NCBI RefSeq assembly: GCF_016097555.1
Contig: NC_054703.1
Span: 20,811,610 to 20,875,609, forward strand
Source of the DNA: Gigantopelta aegis
Lineage: Eukaryota > Mollusca > Gastropoda > Neomphalida > Peltospiridae
Length of the DNA: 64,000 nt
Direction: 5' to 3'
The stretch's first letter is position 1. Each line of letters opens with the position of its first letter. Of this stretch, positions 54,880-64,000 are shown in pieces. The notes beneath the pieces were generated by a model that was not told the DNA's origin, made no database searches, and saw only the letters and a program-made list of their open reading frames with translations. The translations under genes and the position numbers were made by a program.

Positions 54880-55310
54880 CCCGAGTGTCTTATGATATCA
54901 TAATTTATCAGCACGAGTTGATATAAATATGAAATTCGAGGCTTGCCGAGGATTTTAATACTGTTATCAACGAGTGCTGATAAATTGTGATATCACAAAA
55001 CATTATTCTTTTTATCATCCATTATCATTCTTTTAATTTGCGACAGTTGTAAACAGTGTCAGTAAATGTGGGTTAAATGTCACTATATTAGGAAGCGGTA
55101 GACTCGTTAACTAGCAGAACGACAGTGGCATGACGCCACTTGTGATAGGTTTAGCACTGGAACACACACAGTGACGTAACAAAATAATGAATTTGACCAA
55201 TCAAGATTATAAGAACCGATATCTCCTTGGAGAATATCGCAGGAGATATCGCAAATTATAATGCCAGCGATATCTCCTTCAAAAGCCTTTAATGGATGAT
55301 AAAAATAGTA
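54880..55310. mobile_element. Fold-back element with GATATCA hairpin
   Basis: Left part is a hairpin (TATGATATCATAATTTATCAGC..GAGTTGATA with TATCAACGAGTGCTGATAAATTGTGATATC). An outer pair TTATCATCCATTA (55013) and AATGGATGATAAA (55292) bounds a second unit with several CTCCTTGGAG/GGAGATATCG words. Confidence 0.75.
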
Positions 55311-55344
55311 TGTTACTAAAGATATAGTCTGAAATACTTCAGCA

Positions 55345-56100
55345 GAATGGAGATCATCTCATATTACATATATTTTTGGTCAGAGGTTGCAGGATGAAAA
55401 CCAGTAGTATACACATGGAAGTTAAAATGTAGCTTTTTTTCAAATGACATCTCATGTACTGAACAAAATTTGTGAAAACAGTCATCAGTTTTTTATTTTT
55501 GTTTAAATGTTTGGTTTTTTGGTGCAATTCTTGTTGAAAATATTTCAAATTTGTTGTTTATAAAAAATGAATCCGATATTCCTGGTGATGTTTGGTGTTT
55601 TTTTCTTTATCATTTCATAAAATTATGTTGTGTGTGTGTGTGTGTGCAATTCTTGTTGAAAATGTTTCAAAATTGTCCATAAAATGTATTTGTTCTTTAT
55701 AAAAAATGAATTAGATATTCCTGGTGATTTTTTTTTTTCCCTTTATCGTTGTGATTTTATAGAATACATGTATGTATTAAGTTTTGAGCAACACAAATGA
55801 ATGTATACAGGAAAATAATTCATTTTAGAATATACATATCTGAAATTCCCAGTTAATTTTTGTTTAAATGTGGTTGGTGTTTTTGTGCCATTCTTGTTGA
55901 AAATATTTCAAATCTGTCCATAAAATGTATTTGTCATATATAAAAATGAATCCGATATTCCTGGTGATGATTTTTTTATCCCCTTTATAGTTTTGCGCAA
56001 CACAAATGAATGTATACAGGGAGATATTTAATTGCAGAAGATACATATCTGAAATGCCAGGTTTAGGCAGGTGCTTGTTTTACAGGTTTATCTATATAGC
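55345..56100. repeat. Diverged direct duplications of ~200 bp
   Basis: The phrase CAATTCTTGTTGAAAAT(A/G)TTTCAAA recurs near 55525, 55647 and 55890, each followed by AAAAATGAAT(C/T)(C/A)GATATTCCTGG. AT-rich, no gene. Confidence 0.75.
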
Positions 56101-56344
56101 CGATTAAACTGCAGTTGTTATTCTATTTATTATTGGCTGTTCCGTTCTGAATTGGCTAGCAACATGTTTCGGACCAATTATTTAGAGGCAGCTCTGGAAA
56201 TTTACAACAGCAATTAGCAGTGCTGCCACAAATGCTGACGAAAAATCAATCTGCAACAATATTTTTATTATCATCACATATTTACTTTGTTATTATCTGT
56301 ACAAAATTACTGTTGCAAGAAGATATGAATTCTAAGGTGTGTAG

Positions 56345-56530
56345 TGGCCTGTTAAAGACTAAACTTACATATGAAATAACATTTTCTTGTTTAGAATATC
56401 ATTGTTTATACATACATGTATCAGGTGTTTTGTAGTAGCTAATAATTTTGTATGTATCCAAAAAACAAAATGTTTTGGGAAGTAAAAGGAAGTTTTATCC
56501 CGTACAAAGATTAGGAAAACAAGCACATGT
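56345..56530. mobile_element. Decayed half of the TTAA palindromic MITE
   Basis: GACTAAACTTACATATGAAATA, TTTTCTTGTTTAGAATATCA and GTACAAAGATTAGG are recognisable; ends lost. Confidence 0.55.
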
Positions 56531-56534
56531 AAAG

Positions 56535-57195
56535 GAAACTAAACGATGACGAACAAGGTTTTTCGTGGGGGTCATGTAAAGAAAATTTGCTTTGAGCACA
56601 TAAATGTATGCTTGGACGACCAAAAAAATATTGGATGTATAGACATTGATATCCCGAGCAAGGAAATGGTTTTAATATAATATAATATTATTATGTAATT
56701 TTGCTGAAAAAGATTCAGTTAGTAACTGGACATGTTAAAATGGAAGCGAACTTGGACATCCTTTTTCATGGTTTGTTAAAGTGGTTTAAAGGAAAAATTG
56801 TAAAATGCATGTATGTGCACTGCCCTCTATAGACAGGTGATTGCAGTTAAAGGGTTACTGTTGGTAGTATATTGTAATATGGTTATTGGTTACTCGGGTT
56901 TTCAGGGAAAACTTGTTTATGTTGACTTTGTTTGTTGACAAATTACTGGTTTAAGAAAACATAATAATTCATTGGTGTCATATTTTATTTTTATTTTTTT
57001 TCCAGATAGGGCTGTTCCAGAATAAATGAGTCATATGAGGGTGGAGGTAATTATTTTCATCCCACCTTCGAAATAAAATTGTATTTTCAAAAAACTGACA
57101 AAAACTGCAACAGAGATAGAGAGAATACTACAGAAGTGGTCATTACATACCATTTATCTTTCAGAGATGTTTGAAAAACTTTCCAAATAATTAAA
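56535..57195. other. Unassigned AT-rich stretch
   Basis: No open frame with splice context and no named repeat seen. Confidence 0.4.
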
Positions 57196-57199
57196 TGTA

Positions 57200-57445
57200 T
57201 GTTACATTCATTACAACTTAACGTAATCCTATTGGTCCAGACATAGCAACGGGAGTTTGTTCATTTCTCGATGAACGTAAAAATTACGTTGTCAGGGAAC
57301 GTCATATGTGATGACATCATTTTATATAGGCAAGTTGTCTTATTGAGCATTATTGTTTATGGACCAAAAATAATTCAAAATAAAGTATGAAGTTTTAGTG
57401 TTATTATTAGCAAGTATTATAAGTATTGTCTGTTACTTCTTTTCT
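57200..57445. mobile_element. Interspersed element, copy 3 (left part)
   Basis: CAGACATAGCAACGGGAGTTTG, GAACGTAAAAATTACGTTGTC, TTTTAGTGTTATTATTAGCA and ATTGTCTGTTACTTCTTTT; truncated before the return arm. Confidence 0.82.
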
Positions 57446-57566
57446 TACACATCCATTGGTGAGAACACTATGCATTATTTTTGATAACACATGGTTGTTT
57501 ACACACATACGTGTGTTAACAATTTCAAGACATACGACTGGCTGCTCCTAGGTGATGACCAGGGTC

Positions 57567-57703
57567 CATATTTTCGAAGCCATCTTAGTGCTACGAAATC
57601 GTAAAACTATCGTAGCTTGTGACGTCACTACAACACACGCCAGTGTCGTCATAGCTTACGATGGTTTTACGATTTTGTAGGTTAAGATTGCTTTGAAAAT
57701 ATG
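57567..57703. mobile_element. 137-bp palindromic element
   Basis: CATATTTTCGAAGCCATCTTA, CGAAATCGTAAAACTATCG and GCTTGTGACGTCAC pair with a returning arm ending AAGATTGCTTTGAAAATATG. Related in design to 38471-38580. Confidence 0.85.
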
Positions 57704-58189
57704 CAGCCAATGATAAACAACATGGTGAAAATATATTACACTGTGGCGTATAGTTAACCTGACAATCATTTGTCTGTGACACATAAGTTAGCTACAAGTG
57801 CAACGGCTGTAAATAACTTTTTGTGGATTTTTTTTTTTTAAATTTGCTTAAAACCTGGGTTTTGAGGATTATGTAAGAAATATAATAATACATTCGTGTC
57901 TGTTAGATATCAGTTATCTCACAACTCATTTAAAAACTTATCAAACTCGCTTTCGCTCGTTAGGTACATTTTAAAACAACTCGTTGTGAGAATAATATGG
58001 TTTGGAACAGCCTTGGTTTTGACTAAAATAAAACAAATTTATGTCAACATTTTTGCAAATTTGTTTGTGCCATATATTTTATTTTTACAGATATTGTATT
58101 GTTATAGCATGAAACATTAAATTGTTTTATCCAGTGATTTGAAAAATAGGTTCTGGTGATTAAATGATTGAAAGAAAAGTCATTGTTGT

Positions 58190-58885
58190 TGTTTTAACTA
58201 GTGTTATTCCAGGCAGTTCACCGCAACTGGTATATCGAAGGTCGTGGTATGTGCTATCCTGTCTGTAGGACGATTCATATAAAAGATCCCTTGCTACATG
58301 TATTAATGAAAAAGTGTAGCGGGTTTACTCTCTTAAGAAGGGGCGGGATGTAGTCGTGCTTTTTTTTTATAATCAAAGACCGTGGTATGTGCTATGCTGT
58401 CTATGGGATGGTGCATATGGAATGAAAGAAAGAAATGTTTTATTTAACGACACACTCGACACTTTATTTATTGTTATATGGCGTCAGACATATGGTTAAG
58501 GACCACACAGATATTGAGAGGAAACCCGCTGTTGCCACTTCATAGGCTACTCTTTTTCGATTGGTAGCAAGGGATCTTTTATATGCACCATCTCACAGAC
58601 AGGGTAGTACATACCACGGCTGTTGATATACCAGCTGTGGTGCACTGGCTGGAACGAGAAATAGCCCAGTGGGCCCACTGACCGGGATCGATCCTAGACC
58701 AACAAAACAAAACGCAAGCACTTTAGCACTGGGCTACATCCCAACCCTTAGTGCATATGGGGGAAAATGTAGTGGATTTCCCATGACTACATGTCAAAAT
58801 TTCCAAATGTTTTGACATTAAATATCCGATGATTAAATAAATCAATGTATTCTAGTGGTGTCGTTAAACAAAACAAAATTTTAAA
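58190..58885 (+). mobile_element. SINE cluster: + strand copy split by a minus-strand type A
   Basis: A + strand type B/A body (58190-58420) is interrupted by an antisense type A copy (58421-58745: TTTTATTTAACGACACACTCG ... CACTGGGCTACATCCCAACCC). A type B tail resumes at about 58750-58885 (TTTTGACATTAAATATCCGATG, GTCGTTAAACAAAACAAA). Confidence 0.83.
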
Positions 58886-59222
58886 CTTTAGAACTATAGT
58901 ATTGAATTTCATCATCAATCTTTGGTTGTAATCAACCGGCATCAACCAGTCGATGTTTGATTACACTATTGGCTAGAATGACCTGAACATTAGAAGAATT
59001 GATGATGATCAAGATCATAGAGCTTGGTGCATGTACAGATATTTCCTTTTGGTTTCCACACTAATGCTGATGCATAGCTTCTGTATTCTTGACTTCAGTG
59101 GACTTGGTTTGAGTTTGGAGTTTTCCTTTAGGAGAGTTTCCTCACTAGGATTCTGAGCCTCTCCAGCCCAGTTTTGATTTTAGAGTTTGCTTCTCCTAGA
59201 CCGTTTGTCTTTCTCGACTCGG

Positions 59223-59525
59223 ACCGGCCTCGGTGGCGTCGTGGTAGGCCATCGATCTACAGGCTGGTAGGTACTGGGTTCGGATCCCAGTCGAGGCATG
59301 GGATTTTTAATCCAGATACCGACTCCAAACCCTGAGTGAGTGCTATCCTGCCTGTGGGAAGCGCAAATAAAAGATACCTTGCTGCTAATCGGAAGAGTAG
59401 CCCATGTAGTGCCGACAGCGGGTTTCCTCTCAAAATCGGTGTGGTCCTTAACCATATGTCTGACGTCATATAACCGTAAATAAAATGTGTTGAGTGCATC
59501 GTTAAATAAAACTTTTTTTTTTCTT
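59223..59525 (+). mobile_element. SINE, type D, internally deleted
   Basis: CCGGCCTCGGTGGCGTCGTGG head and B box, but about 100 bp between GAGTGAGTGC and TATCCTGCCTGTGGG are missing. Confidence 0.9.
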
Positions 59526-59691
59526 TCTCGACTCTCGTCCTGCGTGTGTCCGGTCCATATTAGTCTAGTCTCTACACTTTGACCACTGGGATCTAGACCC
59601 TACATATGGCTAATTTTACCTTTAATAACTTTTTAATATCTTTATGTAGACTTTGAAAATAACCCCAACCCTAACACATTTAAATCAATTT

Positions 59692-59976
59692 AGGGATGTG
59701 AGGGGAGCTGGAACAAAAAAGCTTACTACGGCCGGGGTCCAGGGGTCGCTCAAGGGCCCCTGAAAGAAAATTGTTGTTTGCAACCCCTGGAACTGCCAAA
59801 AATTGCAAACAAATCTAAACTGGTTATAACTTATAAGGCATACATCATAAACTTAAAACCATGAAACATGCAAATGAACCTTGTGTGGTCAACAGTATTG
59901 AACATCATGTTTTTGTTTGTTTTAGACGAAATGGAAATGTGCATTTATGCGTTTCCACGTAGCTCTCACATCCCTG
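59692..59976. mobile_element. MITE with AGGGATGTGAG ends, copy 2
   Basis: Left AGGGATGTGAGGGGAGCTGG, right TAGCTCTCACATCCCT; interior as in 9214-9464 plus a ~40-bp insert (GGCCGGGGTCCAGGGGTCGC). Confidence 0.85.
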
Positions 59977-59979
59977 TAA

Positions 59980-61335
59980 ATTCCACCATCTAAACCGGAG
60001 GAACAATTAGAGTTAACATTTTCACACACAATCTAAGGATTTTGATAATTGATCAAAACATCGCTGGAGCCAAACTGATCAATGTTCGATTATAACTGAT
60101 CATTGGAACATCATTAATTTGAACTCCTTTCAGATTGAAAAACTGATCCAGCTTTTTGCTCTGGCATACATTTATAGTGTGAGAATGAATCGCAGTCAGT
60201 CCCCTGAAATGGTAGATGGGAGCTGAGCTCAGGGTTATGAATTTTAATGAAACACCAATATTGGAGTACCAAACTTCCTTTTTATATCTTCTCCAATTCT
60301 ATGGATCAGTACCATTCCCCCACCCCCAATCACACATTTTTGCCACCACCTTTTAATGGCCCATAAGTAACATAGTGTGGTCCCCCCACCCCCCCCCCAC
60401 CCCACCCCCACCCCCAATATAAAATCCAGACTATGCCAGTAGACCAGTGACTCCATGAAACACATCAGCACTGATTAAACAATGTGCTGAGATATATCAT
60501 TAAACATTTCTTCTGTTTCATCAAGTAAAACACACAACTGCAACCAACCCTCAGTACTTCCCGACTGGTACATCAAAGGCCATGGTACGTACTGTCCTGT
60601 CTATGAAAAGAAATACATTTAATAAAAAACAAAACCAACAACAACACAAATTCATATTTTACAAAGCATTTAATTATTTTCAGTAAGCATGAAAAACATG
60701 TTTTACAGAGATTTCTAATTGGGGGGAAAACCTCGGACATGTTCGTAAGGCTTGATCCAACAATGACATCCCATCTATGTAGACCAACACATCAACAGAT
60801 TCAAGGTCGGAGGGTACTATATAAAGTCTGGTTTTGAAAATATCTGTAAATACCACAGATCAGATGTACAATGTAGATATCACTGCAGATATTACTTTAT
60901 ACAATAACTGAACCCTCCATTAATGCTTTCTGCAAACAATTTTGCACATGAACTTGAGATCACATGTAACTACATGTATGATCTCAGTAAAATTGTCAAT
61001 GGTCTGCAACTATCTGCAATATGTTACAGATTTTTTATCACATGTTCTGGTGTATCATTCTTGATTTTGTATTGCCTTACACAGTCAGGTCACGAACACA
61101 TCCGAGGATTTCCAACTAGGAAATGTTCTTAATTTGACAACACAAACGGAAAACAATTGTAAAGCAACCAAAAGGTGAACACTTTGAGCAGAAGAATAAA
61201 ATATTCAGATCTTTTTAAATATAAAAAAATGACCTTAAAAAGCTTTTAAAAGACCATGTTCATATTACACTTAACAGTAATTCTCACTGTCACTTAAGAA
61301 TCCACAACATAACATAAAAGAGACTGTCCAAAGTT
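59980..61335. other. Unassigned stretch, no gene seen
   Basis: Includes a C-rich tract at 60383-60418 and a SINE scrap at 60553-60605 (CCGACTGGTACATCAAAGGCC). Open frames are short and without family resemblance. Confidence 0.4.
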
Positions 61336-61479
61336 TCTTGCTGTTGTTAACAATATTTCTGACTAATAGATTTTGCCTCCAAATAATTTTGTATATACGG
61401 GAAAATATATACAGTAAAACCTGTTTAAACCGAATCATCCCAGGAATCTAATATTAATTTATTCAATTTAGACTGGATC

Positions 61480-62462
61480 TGGCTGGCCTGGTGCTTATAA
61501 AGCTATTAGAGATTAGAGTCCGGACTCTAAACGTATCTCAGACAGTAATGTCACGACAACGCTATATAAATAGCATGCGCGTGACGTCATTAGAGATTAG
61601 AGTCCGGACTCTAAACGTATCTCAGACAGTAATGTCACGACAACGCTATACAAATAGCATGCGCGTGACGTCATTAGAGATTAGAGTCCGGACTCTAAAC
61701 GTATCTCAGACAGTAATGTCACGACAACGCTATACAAATAGCATGCGCGTGACGTCATTAGAGATTAGAGTCCGGACTCTAAACGTATCTCAGACAGTAA
61801 TGTCACGACAACGCTATACAAATAGCATGCGCTTGACGTCATTAGAGATTAGAGTCCGGACTCTAAACGTATCTGAGACAGTAATGTCACGACAACGCTA
61901 TACAAATAGCATGCGCGTGACGTCATTAGAGATTAGAGTCCGGACTCTAAACGTATTTGAGACAGTAATGTCACGACAACGCCATACAAATAGCATGCGC
62001 GTGACGTCATTAGAGATTAGAGTCCGGACTCTAAACGTATCTCAGACAGTAATGTCACGACAACGCCATACAAATAGCATGCGCGTGACGTCATTAGAGA
62101 TTAGAGTCCGGACTCTAAACGTATCTAAGACAGTAATGTCACGACAACGCTATACAAATAGCATGCGCGTGACGTCATTAGAGATTAGAGTCTGGACTCT
62201 AAACGTATCTGAGACAGTAATGTCACGACAACGCTATACAAATAGCATGCGCGTGATGTCATTAGAGATTAGAGTCCAGACTCTAAACGTATCTCAGACA
62301 GTAATGTCATGACAACACCATACAAATAGCATGCGCGTGACGTCATTAGAGATTAGAGTCCGGACTCTAAACTATCTCAGACAGTAATGTCATGACAACG
62401 CCATACAAATAGCATGCGTGTGATTAGAGTCCGGACTCTAAAAGTTTTATAAGCACGGGCCC
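61480..62462. mobile_element. Inner element bounded by GTGCTTATAAA inverted ends
   Basis: GGTGCTTATAAAGC at the left and TTTTATAAGCACGGG at the right enclose the 84-bp array. Probably a third, inner mobile unit. Confidence 0.55.
61505..62450 (+). repeat. 84-bp minisatellite, 11 copies plus a partial
   Basis: Units start every 84 bp (61505, 61589, 61673 ...). Each holds the 18-bp perfect palindrome TTAGAGTCCGGACTCTAA and a TGACGTCA. Because 84 is a multiple of three, a 273-codon frame stays open (61491-62312; repeats of LEIRVRTLNVSQTVMSRQR). I consider this a by-product, not a gene. Confidence 0.95.
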
Positions 62463-62724
62463 TTATGTTTAGAGGGTCGCGTTTTAGAAATTAGAAAATT
62501 CAGGACAATGAAGCTGTCGGTTTTGATAGGATTTTGGTTTGTTCAGGGTCCAGTTTAGACAGGTTTGACTGTATTAGGAAATAAAATGAAGTTTGAACAA
62601 CTACAAAGATTAGGATGACCAGAGACGCACAGTTTATACACACTGATATTATAAACAAGAAATGTTTTTAATATGTAGTTTTAGTCATAAACCACTGACA
62701 GATCACAAGACATTCAAGCACCAT

Positions 62725-63415
62725 TAGAATGATATGACTTCTAATAATACATACCTGTTTAACATACAAATGTACTGTCTTAACATGTTATATTAGTGGT
62801 TTTTAATGGTGAAAGACTAAATCTGGAGAAAAGTCAGGTTCTAGGTCCTTGTTTGTGGTTTATTTGGAATAATATGTTGTAATTTTTGTAAGATTTAAAG
62901 GAACACAAATAAAATGTGATTAAAATGAAATTGGTCCATTAAAAAAAAGTTTTACTCAAAGTTAAAAAACTAAAAGTTCTGGGTCCTCAATTGTAGTTAT
63001 GGAATTATATTTTAAACATTTGTAACATCAAAGGAACATGGCTTGAATAAAACTGATTAAAATGACATGGTTCCAAATTAAAAAATAATAATAAAAAAAC
63101 CCCACGAAACAAAGGTTTTATCAAAAATACAAATACAAATTTAAAACAAATATTGTTTTGCATGGATATAAGTAACAGAAGTGTCAAACAATTGGTGTAT
63201 ATAGGTACACGTATATTTATGAGAAATAAAAACAGGATATGAATAACAGATGATATAACGACAACTCCCCAACTGATAACTTTTACAGGTAATAGATTCA
63301 GCTGAAGAATAGCTATATCTACATGTAAGTTGATCTCAAGGCCATGAGTTCAGTTTTATGGCTTGCTAAGGCAAAAGGTATTGAGTGGTAAATTTACAAT
63401 TTTGAAAAAATCAGG
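62725..63415. other. AT-rich stretch, no gene seen
   Basis: Repeated AAAATGAAAT/TTAAAATGACAT phrases. Could be 3' UTR of a gene beyond the window, but nothing demonstrates it. Confidence 0.35.
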
Positions 63416-63417
63416 TC

Positions 63418-63437
63418 AGGTCAGGTCAGGTTGTGTC
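63418..63437 (+). repeat. (AGGTC)n short tandem repeat
   Basis: Four AGGTC units, followed by TTGTGTCGTAGGTTTTAACG, possibly the start of another interspersed repeat. Confidence 0.8.
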
Positions 63438-63570
63438 GTAGGTTTTAACGTGCACATTCAGAGCAAGCTGTCGTAGCGCACGCCTGTCATGGGCACAGCT
63501 GGTGTTGACTTACGTCGGCTCCTTCATCCATTGAGAAAATAACATTTTGTGCCTTTAATTTATCCATCTG

Positions 63571-63677
63571 GGCTCTGTTCCACGAAGCAATCTTAGCCCT
63601 AAGATTACCGTAAGTGCATAGCTACCCTATGCACTTAAATTGATCTTAGGACCAAGATCGCTTCGTGGAACAGAGCC
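63571..63677. mobile_element. 107-bp palindromic element, copy 2
   Basis: GGCTCTGTTCCACGAAGCAA and (inverted) GGCTCTGTTCCACGAAGCGA, central GTGCATAGCTACCCTATGCAC. Same family as 38471-38580. Confidence 0.92.
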
Positions 63678-63718
63678 AAGGTGAAGATTTTATTAAGCAG
63701 ATGGGTGATTTTGTATCA

Positions 63719-63845
63719 CAAGGTCAGTGTTTCAGTTTTGCATCTCAAGGTCAGTGTTTCAGTTTTGCATCTCAAGGTCAGTGTTTCAGTTTTGCATCTC
63801 AAGGTCAGTGTTTCAGTTTTGCATCTCAAGGTCAGTGTTTCGGGA
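63719..63845 (+). repeat. 27-bp minisatellite, 5 copies
   Basis: AAGGTCAGTGTTTCAGTTTT + GCATCTC repeated without error. Open in three frames because 27 is a multiple of three; no gene inferred. Confidence 0.95.
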
Positions 63846-63889
63846 AGAAATTTCTCGGGTATCTTGCTATGTTATTTTGATGCTTATTT

Positions 63890-64000
63890 TCAAGTTACAG
63901 ACCCTAATTTTAACCCGTGGAAATGGACACTAAGTTTGTTTAATCTATAAACCTGTAACACCCCTGAATAAAGTTACAAGAGAGTGAACTTAGTCTGTGA
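63890..64000. mobile_element. TTAA-type MITE fragment running off the window
   Basis: CCCTAATTTTAACCCGTGGAAA, CTAAGTTTGTTTAATCTA, ACCTGTAACAC and AATAAAGTTACAAGAGAGTGA match the left part of the element at 12150-12521. Confidence 0.65.

Larger units (their letters stand above)
61412..62571. mobile_element. pogo/Tigger-like non-autonomous element
   Basis: 1160 bp with ends CAGTAAAACCTGTTTAAAC and (inverted) CAGTCAAACCTGTCTAAAC, flanked by TA. CAGT..AACC ends and a TA target are typical of pogo/Tigger elements. No transposase frame. Confidence 0.87.
61340..62720. mobile_element. TTAA-type palindromic MITE remnant split by a pogo-like MITE
   Basis: Pieces of the palindromic family lie on both sides: GACTAATAGATTTTGCC and CAAATAATTTTGTATATACG at 61353-61402; TAGGAAATAAAATGAAGTTT and AAGATTAGGATGACCAGA at 62575-62625. 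Confidence 0.75.

Noticed and set aside
63665..63950. Three overlapping frames of nine-residue repeats
   Set aside because: The 27-bp minisatellite is open in all three frames, which argues for repeat structure and not coding.

Overview
The window looks like nuclear DNA of a mollusc, most likely a gastropod. This is an inference from the short exons in kilobase introns, the very dense tRNA-derived SINEs of a kind I associate with molluscan genomes, many MITEs and palindromic elements, and long minisatellites. No bacterial, viral or organellar gene organisation is seen.

Two spliced host genes can be read, both on the + strand. (1) Positions 1-13037 hold the last six exons of a calpain-5/TRA-3-type cysteine protease: the end of the protease core, the beta-sandwich domain and a C-terminal C2 domain. 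The catalytic exons lie upstream of the window. (2) Positions 26093-50028 hold an apparently complete eleven-exon gene for a histidine acid phosphatase closest to lysophosphatidic acid phosphatase type 6 (ACP6). It has the RHGARTP motif in exon 1 and the HD motif in exon 9. All exon phases join without a break; only the last short exon is doubtful.

The 13 kb between the genes (13038-26092) holds two minisatellites that may form part of the calpain 3' UTR, an intact Tc1-type transposon inside a (TA)n tract (16348-17841), LINE remnants (19351-19800 and 21340-22209), and a 3.26-kb pogo-type transposon (22499-25754). The pogo element split a SINE in two and has decayed through a few small lesions. 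From 50029 to 64000 no host exon could be recognised. That stretch is SINEs, TTAA-flanked palindromic MITEs, fold-back elements and a 84-bp minisatellite nested inside two other elements.

The most unusual local pattern is that several minisatellites sit on exon edges and have copied exon sequence. One repeats the calpain stop codon about 12 times. One repeats the calpain exon-3 splice donor about 6 times. One repeats the ACP6-like exon-9 splice donor about 30 times. One follows exon 4 and carries donor-like copies. One abuts an acceptor. A separate intronic array carries seven perfect AGGTCA-CAG-TGACCT palindromes. The two genes have no evident functional link; they are simply neighbours in the same orientation. 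I found no new multi-gene system.
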